Origin: Caprimulgus europaeus | Taxonomy: Eukaryota; Chordata; Aves; Caprimulgiformes; Caprimulgidae | Assembly: GCA_907165065.1 (NCBI GenBank) | Contig: OU015543.1 | Location: 11,850,406 to 11,914,405, forward strand | Reading direction: 5' to 3' | DNA: 64,000 nucleotides | In this document: positions 12,151 to 23,402 of the stretch, one piece after another | How positions within the stretch are numbered: the stretch's first letter is position 1 | Layout of the letters: every line of letters begins with the position of its first letter | Notes under the pieces: generated by a model | Seen by the model: the letters and a program-made list of their open reading frames with translations, nothing else | Database searches by the model: none | Told to the model about the DNA's origin: nothing | Translations under genes and position numbers: made by a program

Positions 12151-12410
12151 GCAAATTAAAACCAGAACCTAAACCTCCCAGCTCCCAGGCATTTCCCTTG
12201 CAGACAGAAATCGCTGCTCTCGCAGGACCAGAGGTGAGTGAAGCACCAGCCGTGTTCCACACTGGACAAAGCACTCAGCAGCTGGTTACAGCACCAATTT
12301 TCATCCTATTTCACTTGTGTGGTCAAAGACTGCCAGCTCTGAGGACAGCTCAGACCCTGTCCTCCATCCCAGGCTGCTGCCTGAACTTGTCTCAGTCACT
12401 GTCTCCATCC
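12151..12410. other. Unique DNA, nothing recognised
   Basis: A 260-bp spacer with no recognised feature. A 200-codon frame starting at 12096 crosses it but owes its length to the stop-free minisatellite that follows. Confidence 0.5.
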
Positions 12411-12576
12411 CTGGGCCGGGGGCATCTCCTGCCTCCCTGGGCCGGGGGCATCTCCTGCCTCCCTGGGCCGGGGGCATCTCCTGCCTCCCTGGGCCGGGGG
12501 CATCTCCTGCCTCCCTGGGCCGGGGGCATCTCCTGCCTCCCTGGGCCGGGGGCATCTCCTGCCTCCCTGGGCGAGG
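12411..12576. repeat. Minisatellite, 26-bp period, 6 copies plus a partial
   Basis: The unit begins CTGGGCCGGGGGCATCTCCT and ends GCCTCC. Copies start at 12411, 12437, 12463, 12489, 12515 and 12541, with a partial, diverged copy at 12567 (CTGGGCGAGG). The six full copies look identical, which points to recent expansion or homogenisation. GGGCCGGGGG in each unit makes the + strand locally G-rich. The period is not a multiple of 3, and the unit has few stops, so frames are open on both strands without meaning. Confidence 0.96.
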
Positions 12577-15500
12577 AGTTGAAGGAGAAGGATGCTCTGC
12601 CAGCAAAATCCAGCCCCATCCAGCAAAGCAAAAGCTGTGCATGGGAAGAGCTAGGAAATGTTCTATTGCTTTTGTCCAGCCATAATGAAAATAAATGAGG
12701 GTTTCAGTAGTTACTAAAAATTTGTTCTTTCCTCTGCCCTAATTCCAAAACCGCCTTGCAGTTAATTAGACCGAGTCAAGCACACTCGTGCTGTGCTGGG
12801 CTAGTGTAAACAGCAGCCATCTGAGTTTCATTACAATAAGGAAATAAAATAAACATGGGGCCAGCAAACAGTAGTTTGGGCATGGCTCATTACAGCACAA
12901 GGCAGTTAACATTTTTTTGTAGAGGTGGTGGGATGGGACAGGGTATGGAGGAGACTCTCCTCAGATTTCTACCCTGAACTCTTCCTCCCTGGTGCATCAT
13001 AGGGAAAAGCAAAGCCCCTGCTGCTCAGCTCATGGCTTAACCCTCCCCGCCCTTGAACCTTTCAAATGGTCCTCACAGCAAAGCTGCCTTGATCCTCCTA
13101 CCCCCAGGATTCCTCCTCTCAACCAGGCAGAAGTTCAGGGGAAAAGTGACATTTACAACATGAGGGTGAGACTTCAGGTCCAGGAGCACAGTTCAAAACT
13201 GCTCCCCATGTTTGGGGCTGCTCCCTGGATCAGCCAAGAGGGTCAAAGACACATCACAGCATTTTCTTTTTCTTCCTTTCCCCTTTGCTTTTCATAATAA
13301 CTTTGCATTCAGTGAAGAACAACCCCTTACATGCTTCTCACATTAAATTTTTTGTGTACAGCAGCTGCTGTCTTCTGCATTTTGTTGCTCAGAGTCCCTG
13401 AGCACAACAGGCTAAGGAGACATTTCCATCTTCACCCACTTCTGAAGTGCTCAAGGGCCAAGACTTCTGAGCTCCTGGACATCTCAGGCTGTGGTCTGAG
13501 CTATTAACTCTCCCTTCCCCTCCCTGTGCAGCTGGAGAGGAGGAGGAGGGAACTCCAAGAAGGAAGTTTGTCTACTTTTTCCTCTGCTAGATTCCCTCCC
13601 ACAGGCATTTTCCTTGCAGAAGGGCTGGAAATCCTCTTTGCCCCTGGGTGCAAATTGATGGAGAACTGAACTTGAAAACCACAGGCAAAAGAACTGTCAT
13701 TGCCCAAAGTGTTATCCTCACTTGCACATGTGATCTGTGAGATGTTCTCATTCTCACTGGATTAGGAGTTGTGTTTCCAGAGCCCAGCCTGAGCTCATCT
13801 GCACTCGAGCTCTATCGACCTGGCTTTTCCTGGATTAGCTCATCATTAAACACATCAGCAAGAGAGCACTGAGGCAGATTTCCCAAGGCAAAGGCACTGC
13901 TGCTGTGGGGTGAATTAAGTCCTTTGCTTATCTGGCACCATGGCAGGGTTTTCTGCTGGCTCTTGCCTATCTGTTTGCAGGTGCTTTGGCTCTTGTGGAC
14001 TTCTGGTTATCACTGGATGCAGTTCTGTAACTCATTAGAAACTTTTTCTTACTGCCAAGGCTACAGAGTGGGAGAAACATCCTGCTTTGAGATATTTAGT
14101 GTTTAAAAATAAGTGAATAACTGAACTGAGGGAAAGACCTGCTGTGACAGATGCAGCCTCAGACATAAGGATGAGCCCAGGAGGAATTCCTGTCCCTGGA
14201 GCTCCTGTTTGCTTCATCCCAAGGAAAGGTTGGGAGCAGAACCTTCAACTGCCCTGAGATCACTTAACTCAGATCCATGGACTCTTCCTGTACGTGGCTT
14301 CACATCAAACACCAGAGTCCCTTTTTGTCCAGCACTTCAAATAAATAGAAGGAAAATAATTTGAGACATTTTTCTTTTTCAATCCATTAGTGATATTAAT
14401 TCTGCCTCAAGAGCCTGATTGATTCTAAGGAAATTAGAATTCATATTAAGGAAAATATATTTCTGATATTTTCAATCTTTCATAAAAGTTTTTCTTCATA
14501 ATTCTACTTTTAAGTGAAGATTTTTTTCCTTAGATTCTATGAACTGTAAGAAAACATTCTCTGAACCTTGAATATTTGAGTGGATTCACTTCTGTAAAAG
14601 GAGATTAAATATTTGACTGGTTTGGGAATATAATTTAGAATAACTGATATCCCTTGAGCCATCAACTCAAATCCCTGTTAGGGTGACCTGGGTTTTTATT
14701 CACCAAAAATACAAACAAAAAAAAAAAATCAAACTGTTTACAAGGACTTGTGTGTTTTCTAAACAAGTTTTAAAATACTCCAGGCTCTGATACTCTCAAG
14801 GGCAAAGTTCTCCCAGTTCCCACTGACTCCAAAGGCTGTGTCCACCCCCCAGGATTCAGATCTTAAATTAACACTGTGCTTTTAAAAAAAATTATTAATA
14901 AGAGAAATGATAACCTGGATTGCTGTGCAGTCAGCAAAAGAGAAAAAAACCCTTGACTGAAAACCCCTGGAAGTCCAGAGACTTTATAACCAGCTTAAAA
15001 AAAAAATCTTATAACTTAAAATCTTATTTGCACCTTTGAATCAACTGGTTTATTCCCCAGAAATAAAAAGAAGCATCTCCCAAAGCAATGGTTATGTGAA
15101 AAGGCATCAAAACCCATCGATTTTGGGGATATAACAGCAATTCATGAGGCTGAAAAGCAACAGAGTAAAAAACATTTGGGAGTGACAAATCTGAGACAAA
15201 CAAAACTAAATGCAACATTGAAATGTGTGTCCTGGAACCAACATGAAAATTAATCTCTGGAAGCAGTTACCCATCCATAAAATTTAATAGAAAAAAAAAA
15301 AGCAGCTTTTTTTCTGCTGCAGAGGTTTATAAATGAGTGTATTTTTAAACAAATGTCTGAGTATTATAATTCTGAATGCTGCCCTCCTTGTGTGAACAGG
15401 CCCCACTTTGACTTAAAAGCCTTTTTTTGAAGAAGAAGAATTTAAATTTAAAAAGCAGTGAGGTTTGGCCAGGCTCTGTACTGGTGTTTGTGGGACAATT

Positions 15501-15663
15501 TTAAACCCAGTTTGTAAAATGGGGTTAGAATTTAAAAAAATAAATTAATGATGCTTCTCTTCTCCCATCAGGTTAGACTTGAATCTCTCCTCTACGACAA
15601 GCCAGCACATTGGCTGCCTTAAATTTGCATTTTCAGGAGCAGCAGCAGAAGAAAGGGATAAAA
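12577..15663. other. Unique non-coding DNA, no gene seen
   Basis: No recognised protein or RNA. The patch at about 12740-12850 (TTAATTAGACCGAGTCAAGC, TTCATTACAATAAGG) is free of simple repeats and has conserved-element texture. From 14.4 to 15.55 kb the sequence is AT-rich with many A and T runs. Confidence 0.45.
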
Positions 15664-15888
15664 GTCATAGAATTATAGAATAATTTGGTTGGAAAAGACC
15701 ATCATGTTCATCTAGTTCAACCATAAACCCAGCACTGCCCAGTTCACCACTAAACCATGTCCCCAGGTACCACATCCACACGTCCTTTAGATACCTCCAG
15801 GGAAGGTGACTCCACCACCTCCCTGGGCAGCCTGCTCCAATACTTGACCACCTTTTTAATGAAGATTTTTTTCCTAATACCAAAGTCC
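15664..15888 (-). mobile_element. CR1 retrotransposon 3' end
   Basis: Read on the + strand it starts with the reverse complement of the CR1 terminus (GTCATAGAATTATAGAATAA, TTTGGTTGGAAAAGACC). It continues through CATCTAGTTCAACCATAAAC, AGGGAAGGTGACTCCACCAC and CTCCCTGGGCAGCCTGCTCC to TGAAGATTTTTTTCCTAATA. The terminal ATAGAAT-type repeat at 15667-15681 supports an intact 3' end, and the 5' side is truncated near 15888. The subfamily resembles that of the first copy at 25873. Confidence 0.95.
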
Positions 15889-16049
15889 TTTAGGGCAAAT
15901 AGGAGGTGACGTGCACCAGTGTCCTGCAGCCCCAGTGTGAGTGTCCTGCATGGTGATGGAGCTCAAACTGGGCAGTGATAGAGCAGAGCCCTGGCTCCCT
16001 GGCATTCTTCTGCTTTTCCTCTTCACCATAACTGATGAATTTCCTGGGT
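15889..16049. other. Unique DNA, nothing recognised
   Basis: A short spacer between a CR1 copy and the GC-rich pocket. Confidence 0.4.
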
Positions 16050-16480
16050 TTGCTTATCCCAGCAGGATGTGATTCCCAGTGGATATCTGTGTGGGACACT
16101 ACCCCGAAACCCCAGGGGAAGCAGCTCCATCCAACACCACCACCACGTGCGTGCACGTGGCCACAGAGAATTGCAAACTCCACCAGTGTGAAAATCACTT
16201 TTTTTTGCAGCAATTCTCTCCTGGCTGGCGGTGCCTTGGCTCCCCCGTGCCCCCGGCTGCAGCCGTTCAGCCCTCACTCCACCACCGGCGCTGGCGCCGA
16301 GACCTGGCCCCGGCTCAGGGTGATGGGTGGAGGGGCCAGTTGGCAGCCGATGTGCACCAGGGAGGTGAGAGCCAAATCTCCCTCTGCTTCTCCTCCCACC
16401 TCGATCTGGAGCCACGCTGTGGTGTGTGGACCCGGTGGTGGGGGCTCTTTGGATCATCAACACCCAAATAGTGGGGGTGA
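16050..16480. promoter_or_regulatory. GC/CpG-rich pocket with paired E-boxes, candidate regulatory element
   Basis: In a CpG-poor window this stretch holds many CpGs, especially at 16225-16390 (GGCGGTGCC, CACCGGCGCTGGCGCCGAGA, CAGCCGATGTG). At 16143-16160 there is an exact inverted repeat, CCACGTGC-GT-GCACGTGG, with two CACGTG E-boxes whose centres are 10 bp apart (one helical turn). A T8 tract and GCAG acceptor-like site end at 16210, and a GAG/GTGAGA donor-like site lies at 16364/16365. The features are seen directly. Function as an enhancer, promoter or non-coding exon is inference. Confidence 0.3.
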
Positions 16481-18092
16481 TGTGGGAGAAGTGAGGGGGA
16501 AGATGGTGTGCAAGGAGGTGGGGAGGTGTCTCCCATGGGTGCATCCCTCCAGCTCCTCTTCCCAAATCGAGGAGAGAGCCTTCCAGCAGGGAGTGGGATG
16601 AAGTCGTCCTTCCTGGCAGGATGGAGCCACAAAAGAGTTAAGAGCTGTTGTTGTGAGCTGCTGTTTTATTTTCCTGTGCTTTGTATTAATAAGGAGCACC
16701 CTGAAAGAACAGCTTGGATTTATCCTCACTTCTTTCACCCTCTTTTCCAAAAAAAAGAAAATAAATTAGAGCATTTTTAGCACTGCTTGCTTTTCCAGTT
16801 TCTTTAATTTGGGTAATTGCTTAGTCAATGCTAAAAAAAAAAAAATATATATAAAAAAAATTAAAAAAAAACATTTTCTGTCTTAAAAAAAGCCAGCAGA
16901 AAGTGACAGATCACCTTCCCTTCCATCCCAGCTTTGGCATCCTGGTCCCAGATTGTGCATTCTCTCTTCGGCGCCACACCAACCTCCCATATTTAATTAA
17001 TTTCCCTTCGTTTGTGCAGCCTTGTGCTTAAAGAGACAGTGTCCCATTTTGATGGTTTGGCTTTGGAGAGATTTCAAAAGTGCCACTTCTTAAATCTTGC
17101 TCTTTTCTTTTCTTTAAAAAAAAAAAAATCTTCCCACTGTATATGGCAAAGAGTTGGCATTTTTAAATTCCCACCATTCCCTCTCTTTCTCCCCCTTTCC
17201 CTGTCTCCCTCTTCTCTCTGGCACTCAAGATCCAGATCAGGCTATTTGGAAGGAGAAGGATGTGTGGGACCTCGTTTCTTCACTGCACTGGTGAAGGGGC
17301 AGCATGGTTTGGTCTAATCATGCTCTCAAGTGCTTGAATGTCCAAGAGTGACTGGAGTTGGCTCTTGGTGTGACAATTCAGCTGGTCAAAGGCTGTTTTC
17401 CCTTTTATGTCAGCACAGTTGTACCAGGCTCCTGTATTCATCACCCTGGCCATCATCAATGATAGTGAAGGCTTTGATCCAAACACCCCACAGCATAAGT
17501 GTTCTTGACTCTTGGAGCAATCCTCATCCTTGCATTGGCACTTGTAGTCAGGTTTAAAACCTGTTATTTTCATTCTGTATGAAGTTAATGTTATTCCAGC
17601 TCATATATTTAATTTCAGGTTCAGGATTAAGATGTTTCCTTCCTTTTTTCCATTTGAATCCATTCAACTGAATGGGAAGAACATGCCAAAAGGACTTGGT
17701 TTTAAATGTTGGAGTTTTGGGGAGTTTTTTAAAGAGATTTATTATACATTTTCATTCATTGTTCCATTTTTCTTTTTCAAAAGCTCCTTGAGGTCCCTGG
17801 GTCTCTGTCAATCGAAGGCAGGGCTGCTACTGTGAAGCAACATCTCACAAAGGCACATTTCCTATTTATCAACTTGCAAGCTCAGCCCTAAATCATTCTC
17901 ACCCTTTTGCTTTTCCCTCGCTCCTGAATCTTGCTGTCCCTCCCAGGCCCTGCCCCATGCACAGCTCAGCCCACCTTTGCTCTTCCTAATGTTGGGGTTT
18001 CTCTGCAATTTTCAGCAAAACAGGGAGCTGGAGGTACTAAGATAGTAAATACCACTGGGAGTTGTGAAGGGTGGATATTAGGGAGATGTCCT
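16481..18092. other. Unique non-coding DNA with A-rich and pyrimidine-rich tracts
   Basis: Holds an A/TA-rich run at 16832-16872, a polyA run near 17116-17128 and a C/T-rich stretch at about 17170-17220. Frames of up to 101 codons are unrecognised. Confidence 0.5.
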
Positions 18093-18335
18093 TAGGTTGG
18101 ATATTGAATATATTAGGTTGGAAGTGAGGAAGAATTTCTTTGCTGAAAGGGTTCTGAGGCATTGGAAGGGGTTGCCCAGGGCAGTGGTGGAGTCCCCATC
18201 CCTGGAGGGATTGAAGAGTGGTGTAGACACAGTGCTGAGGGACATGGGTCAGTGGGGACTGGTCAGTGTTGGGTTCATGTTTGGACTCCATGAGCTTAAA
18301 GGGCTTTTCCAACCTGGGATATTCTGTGGCTGGCT
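18093..18335 (+). mobile_element. CR1 retrotransposon 3' end
   Basis: GTGAGGAAGAATTTCTTTGC, GGTTCTGAGGCATTGGAAGG, GTGGTGGAGTCCCCATCCCT, GAGGGATTGAAGAGTGGTGT and GGGCTTTTCCAACCTGGGAT end at ATTCTGTGGC. This is nearly the same sequence as 9433-9652, differing at roughly a dozen positions. The translation carries the CR1 ORF2 C-terminal signature ([18 protein letters not shown]). It is truncated at the 5' side within the last 250 bp, as is usual for CR1. Confidence 0.95.
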
Positions 18336-21300
18336 ACGAGGTTCTCCACATGTCTTGCAAACCTGGGTAAAATGAACATTATAAAAGCTGCAGGTTACAC
18401 TTTGCACCTCATACAAAGCTTTGAGAAAAGGTTCCCACCAACTTTGACTCTAAATTCATCCAGTAATCTCCTTGTTTTGCTGCAACTGGGAGCAAAAGTG
18501 CCCAAGTGTCTCAGGTCTTACTGCCTCTGCTTTTCCTGTGTGGAGGCATTGGGCAGCCTGATCTCACAGGAGCTATGTAGTTGAGTTTTCAGACCTCTGA
18601 GGTTTTTACCTTTTGGATAAGCATCAAACTTATCTGAAGTGAACTGAAACCCCTTGTAGCTTGAGGAGGACTCTAAGAACAATCTGATTTTTTTTTCAAG
18701 CTCAATAAATAGAACCTGCTGAGACCAAAAACATTTTCTACTTTCTGTGCTTGGAGATTCAAGAATTCAGAAGATGTCTTCCAGCACCATGTCCAGCTAT
18801 CCCAAGCTTTTAGGAAGCTCAGGGAATGAATGTTCTCCTGGACAAATGGACATTACAGCTCCACTGCATGGGCTTTTGTAGTCCCATGGAGACCAGGGCC
18901 AAGTGTCTGCAGATTCCACCTCCCATTTTCAGCAGAATAGACTGTCCACTTAAAAAAACAGAAGTTGGCAGGGCTCAAGCCTCATGTCCAAGTCTCACAA
19001 CCTTAGTAAATTCAATCAAGCAAAATAGTCTCTAGTCAGAACTTATCTCCTCCCAAAATAAAACATACAGTAGAAGAAGAAACAAATTGCTTGACACCTC
19101 ATTAGCAATTGTAAGCAGACTCCATTTTCACTCCAGGGTCTCATTGGAGAGATTTGTGAGGCAGCTTTTTCCCCTCCCTCTGCCTATCCCCTTAATGGCT
19201 CGCATTTTGAAGGAGTTGGAGGCAACACAAGAACAACAGTGATTATTTGTGTTCTTCTGGGACACCCGTCCCGCTGTCTGCTGCTGGAGTGCACCTCTAC
19301 CTGGTGTTGTTTCTGGAACTTGAAGCCCGTTTCACGTTGCTTCTGTGCATGTGTGTGGCTGATTAAGAGGACACAGTTGGCCTGGAACAAGATAACTAAA
19401 GCTCAGATGTCCTCTCAAAGCTAAAATGTTGATTAAAGTAACCAGCTGACTGGATGCTTGATGGAGGAGATGTACTACTAAGCACAAATGTGTGGGTGTT
19501 GGGTGAATGTTGTTGCTTCAGGGCTTGGGAAATGTTATTGGCTGACTGTGTTCTCATGCTACAGAACAGCACAGCCCAAAAAAGATGAAAGAAGAGGAAT
19601 AAAAACCCCTCCTCGAAGGATCAATTTGTTCTTTCTTAATTAAATGTCCAGCCTCATCACGGTTTGATCCCACCACACTTCCTCCACAGTTTTGCCTTCT
19701 CATCTTGGCTCGAACAGTAATTTAATTTCAATTTCAAGACCTTTTTGTTCTTGCTTTTTTTTTTCATTTCCAAATCCCCCAGGCACCCACCCACCCCAGC
19801 AGGACACGTCTCTCAGGAAACCGCTTCCACGCTCGGTAATAACTTTTGAAATGCAAGCACATCAAAAAGGACTTTGACAACCACAGTGAGACTTTGGGGG
19901 CAACCATTTGGTGTTGGGTAAGGATTATTTTGGGGGGGTTGTGTGGCCATTTTTCCATTCCAAGATAACTTATCTTGGGCAGTAGCAGCAATGAGCTGAA
20001 GGGCAGGGTTTGGAAGCCCAGCCCTGAGGGAACATCCCTGCTATAAGGCAGCAGATTGCAATTGTTTCTGGGATTGGACATTTTTCTCCACTGCCAGGTA
20101 CCTATCCTGCCAGGGAAAAAAAATGTGACTGGGTACTTTTTGCCTTGATCTGGCTTAAAAGTGGAATGGATTAAACCAGGACTAAAAAAAAAAAAAAAAG
20201 AGATTAAAAACCAAAAAAATCTCATTTATCTTCTAGTATTGTCATCTTCTTTTATTGAAGTCTCATTTTAAATTTTCCATATTGTCTTTCAAAAAAAAAA
20301 AAAATTAAAAACCCCCCAAACCCCTCCTACATCACAAAATAAAGTTGGGGTTTTTTTTTCTGAGAGTAAATATTGATAGTCTGTCAGTTAGACAATACTT
20401 TAGTCCATCAAGCAAAAATGCACCATTGAAATCAGTGTTCATGATTACAAGTCATCATTCTCATGAACCCATCAACTTCTAATGCTCAAACCTCGCTCTT
20501 ACTGCTCAGCAGCAACTTCAGTTGGTTTTGGGTTTGTTTTTTCAACAGTGCATCCTGAGACTCTTCCCTGATATTTTAATTTTGGGTTGTTTTTTTGTTT
20601 GTTTAATTATCCAGGATTTAATTCTTCCTCTCATCACAATATTCCAATGTTAGGCAATTTAACCTTGTGAATAGGAATGAATTTTCACCTTAAAAAAAAA
20701 CAAAACAAAAACTAGAAAAACCAGACAAACACCTGTCAGTTTGAATTCCTTTTCCCTCATTCCTTTCATGTGACAATATTTCATCTTAGCTGACTTCAGC
20801 CATTTAACACACAGAGACTGAGCCACTGGGCTCTGACTGTGGAAGAACCAAAGATAATTGCTTTAGATGAGACTCCTAGATTTTAATACACTTAAAATAA
20901 GATAGAGCCCGGCTCACCTGTGCAAGGGAGGCTGAAATGAAAATGATACCTGATTAAATTCCATTTGAGAGAGAGGGAGGGGGAAAAAAATGTTGCTATC
21001 AATTTTCTCCAACTTTTTTTTTAATGGAAGAGGAGAGTGCAATTGGTTCTGATAAAAGGGATATTGTGTGACTAAGGGGCTACCAGAGGGCAGCTCTGAG
21101 CTGAAGGAGCAGCTCCTCAAAGCTTGGTACAGTAGCAAAACCAGCAATCCCATGAATATATTATCCAGGGGATGGAAAGCAAAAGTGCAGGTTGTATTGG
21201 AGCCACGCTGTTGAATGTAAATCCATAGTGCTGAAATATTGTATATTTATGATGCAAGCCCAAGCTGAAGACAGTTTCTGTTTGATGGACTCCTGGTGAT

Positions 21301-22889
21301 GAATGGATTGTTTCATTCGAGTAAATGAACTGTCAGAAACAATGGCCACACAGTACAATTTCTCTCCCCATCCCCAAAGGGCAGGAAAAATCTGCAGCCA
21401 AAATAAAGTTGGAGGTTTTTTGTTAAGTCTAGTGAGGTGGCAGGCTTGGGTAGAAAGCTCAGAGGAGTGGATATGGATAGTCTGACCTGAAAAAAAACCT
21501 CAGCTCTCTTAGCTGAGAGCATCTATGCTGTGGGCAGATTTGTTTCAAATTGAAGGGAGATAAAGGTAAGGATCTGTGGAGGTCAGATGCTGGAAGTCCT
21601 CACTCTGGTTGAGGCCAGAAGTAGGTGTTTGGGAGAGTCCCACTTCTGTCAGAGATAAAGCAATGGGGTAAACTGGGTCCTTGGCATGTCCTGGTGGTCT
21701 CCTGCACATCAGGACCTTAGGACCCACGAGTAGGAGAGATGCAGGAAGTCTCCTCGCCCCTCTGGCTGAAACATGTGATGGTTGACAGGACTTTGGTCAC
21801 ACCTAGTGTCTGAAGTCATGGAAGGATGAATCCCTCCATGATCAGAAGAGGGAGCAGCTAAGCAGCATGGGCTGCCATCCCAGCCAGGGAATGGTCAGTT
21901 GGAAGTCTTGGAAACAACCCCCAAGATCTGGAAGAAGCAAAACAGCTTTCCAACTGCGTGGTCTATCCTGCAGTTCATTTCAGAGGGGTGGGAGGGATGG
22001 AGACTGGATCTACTATACATTTCCATACCTTGTTCAGAGCTTCCACCAGTGCTTATTGGAACAAGGAACATTTCTGGCTAAAAAAATTGCCAGTACATTT
22101 AGAAAATAATGTCAGAATAAGTCCTCTTGTAATTTCTCAATAAAATAGTTTGTTTACACCATTTGTCTAGAAAGCCTGGACAAATTTAATTTATGACCTG
22201 GGATCCTCCCTGTGTCAAGACGAAACAACACGTGGGAATAATGACAGTTTTTCCTATTTCTGCCTTGTGTCCTTCAGCCAGATTTTGTCTCTTGCAAAAT
22301 TAACACAAGCAAAAACCAATCTGTGAAATTATACAGGAAAAGAAAAAGCCTGATTTAGAGCTCCCAGGTCCTAGAGTTTAACACACTTTCTGTTGTCACC
22401 TTCAGAGGTGTTTCTCCACCTTGCCCAGCTCTTGTCCTTCTGCTCAGCTTTTAGAAAAGAGAATTTCTATGTGTTGAAAATAGAGAGCCCTGTTTTCTCC
22501 TGAGGTGTCCTGCTGAGTAATGGGTTTCTCCACATCTGGGCAGCCCAGTTGTGTTATGGTTCTATATCCTACAGGCTTGTGGTGGTTCAGAGAAGGTGGA
22601 GGGAAGCCTGGTGTGCCCTTAAAACATGGACTGGAAGCAAGCAGCTGATAACTAATTTTAGAGGAAGAACATGACCTCAGGATGTTACACAACTGTTCTT
22701 GATGCAGGTTTCAGTGGCAAAAAAACAGTTTAGGGGTTAAAAAAAACCACACCTCTTGGTTCTGTATGGTTTAAAAGCAATCTGAAGACTATGAGTCATT
22801 GTTCTTAGATGCCAATTAGCATTAAGTTGATGTTACTCAATAGAGTCCAGCTACTGGTGAGTAATTTTGGCATCAACTGACAGATTCAT
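18336..22889. other. Unique non-coding DNA, no gene seen
   Basis: About 4.5 kb with no recognised protein, RNA gene or repeat family. A/T homopolymers occur near 20177-20200 and 20290-20305. The stretch 21.5-22.1 kb is freer of homopolymers and carries overlapping 60-80 codon frames that I do not recognise. Confidence 0.45.
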
Positions 22890-23402
22890 TTGTAAGTACT
22901 GGGTTCAGTTTTGGGCCCCTCACTATAAGAAGGACCTGGAGGTGCTGGAGTGTGTCCAGAGAAGGGAACGGAGCTGGGGAAGGGTCTGGAGCACAAGTGT
23001 GCTGAGTTCCCGGCTGAGGGAACTGGGGGTGTTGAGCCTGGAGAAAAGGAGGCTGAGGGGAGACCTTCTGGCTCTGTGCAACCACCTGAAAGGAGGGTGG
23101 AGAGAGGTGGGGTTTGATCTCTTCTCCCAGGTAACCAGCAGTAGGATGAGAGGTAATGTCCTCAGGATGCACCAGGGGAGGTTCAGGTTGGATATTAGGA
23201 AAAATTTCTTCTCCAAAAGAGTGGTCAGGCATTGGAACAGGCTGCTCAGGGAAGTGGTGGAGTCCCCATCCCTGGAGGGGTTGAAGAAACATGTAGATGT
23301 AGCACCCAGGGACATGGTTTAGTGGGCATGGTGGAGATGAGTTGATGGTTGGACTGCATGATCTTAGGGGTCTTTTCCAACGTTAATGGTTCTGTGATGC
23401 TG
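22890..23402 (+). mobile_element. CR1 retrotransposon, longer 3' fragment with ORF2 remnant
   Basis: About 510 bp of CR1. It begins GTACTGGGTTCAGTTTTGGG, runs through GGACCTGGAGGTGCTGGAGT and GAGAAAAGGAGGCTGAGGGG, and ends GTCTTTTCCAACGTTAATGG TTCTGTGATGCTGTGA, which is the CR1 terminal repeat type. A frame from 22867 to 23322 stays open and reads as the C-terminal part of the CR1 ORF2 protein ([53 protein letters not shown]). The endonuclease and reverse-transcriptase domains are absent, so this is a fossil fragment. Confidence 0.96.

Noticed and set aside
12096..12698. 200-codon frame and antisense frames over the 26-bp array
   Set aside because: Length comes from the stop-poor minisatellite, with no known domain outside it.
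22867..23322. 151-codon frame as a possible gene
   Set aside because: It is the C-terminal relic of CR1 ORF2 inside a 5'-truncated CR1 copy and lacks the endonuclease and reverse-transcriptase domains.
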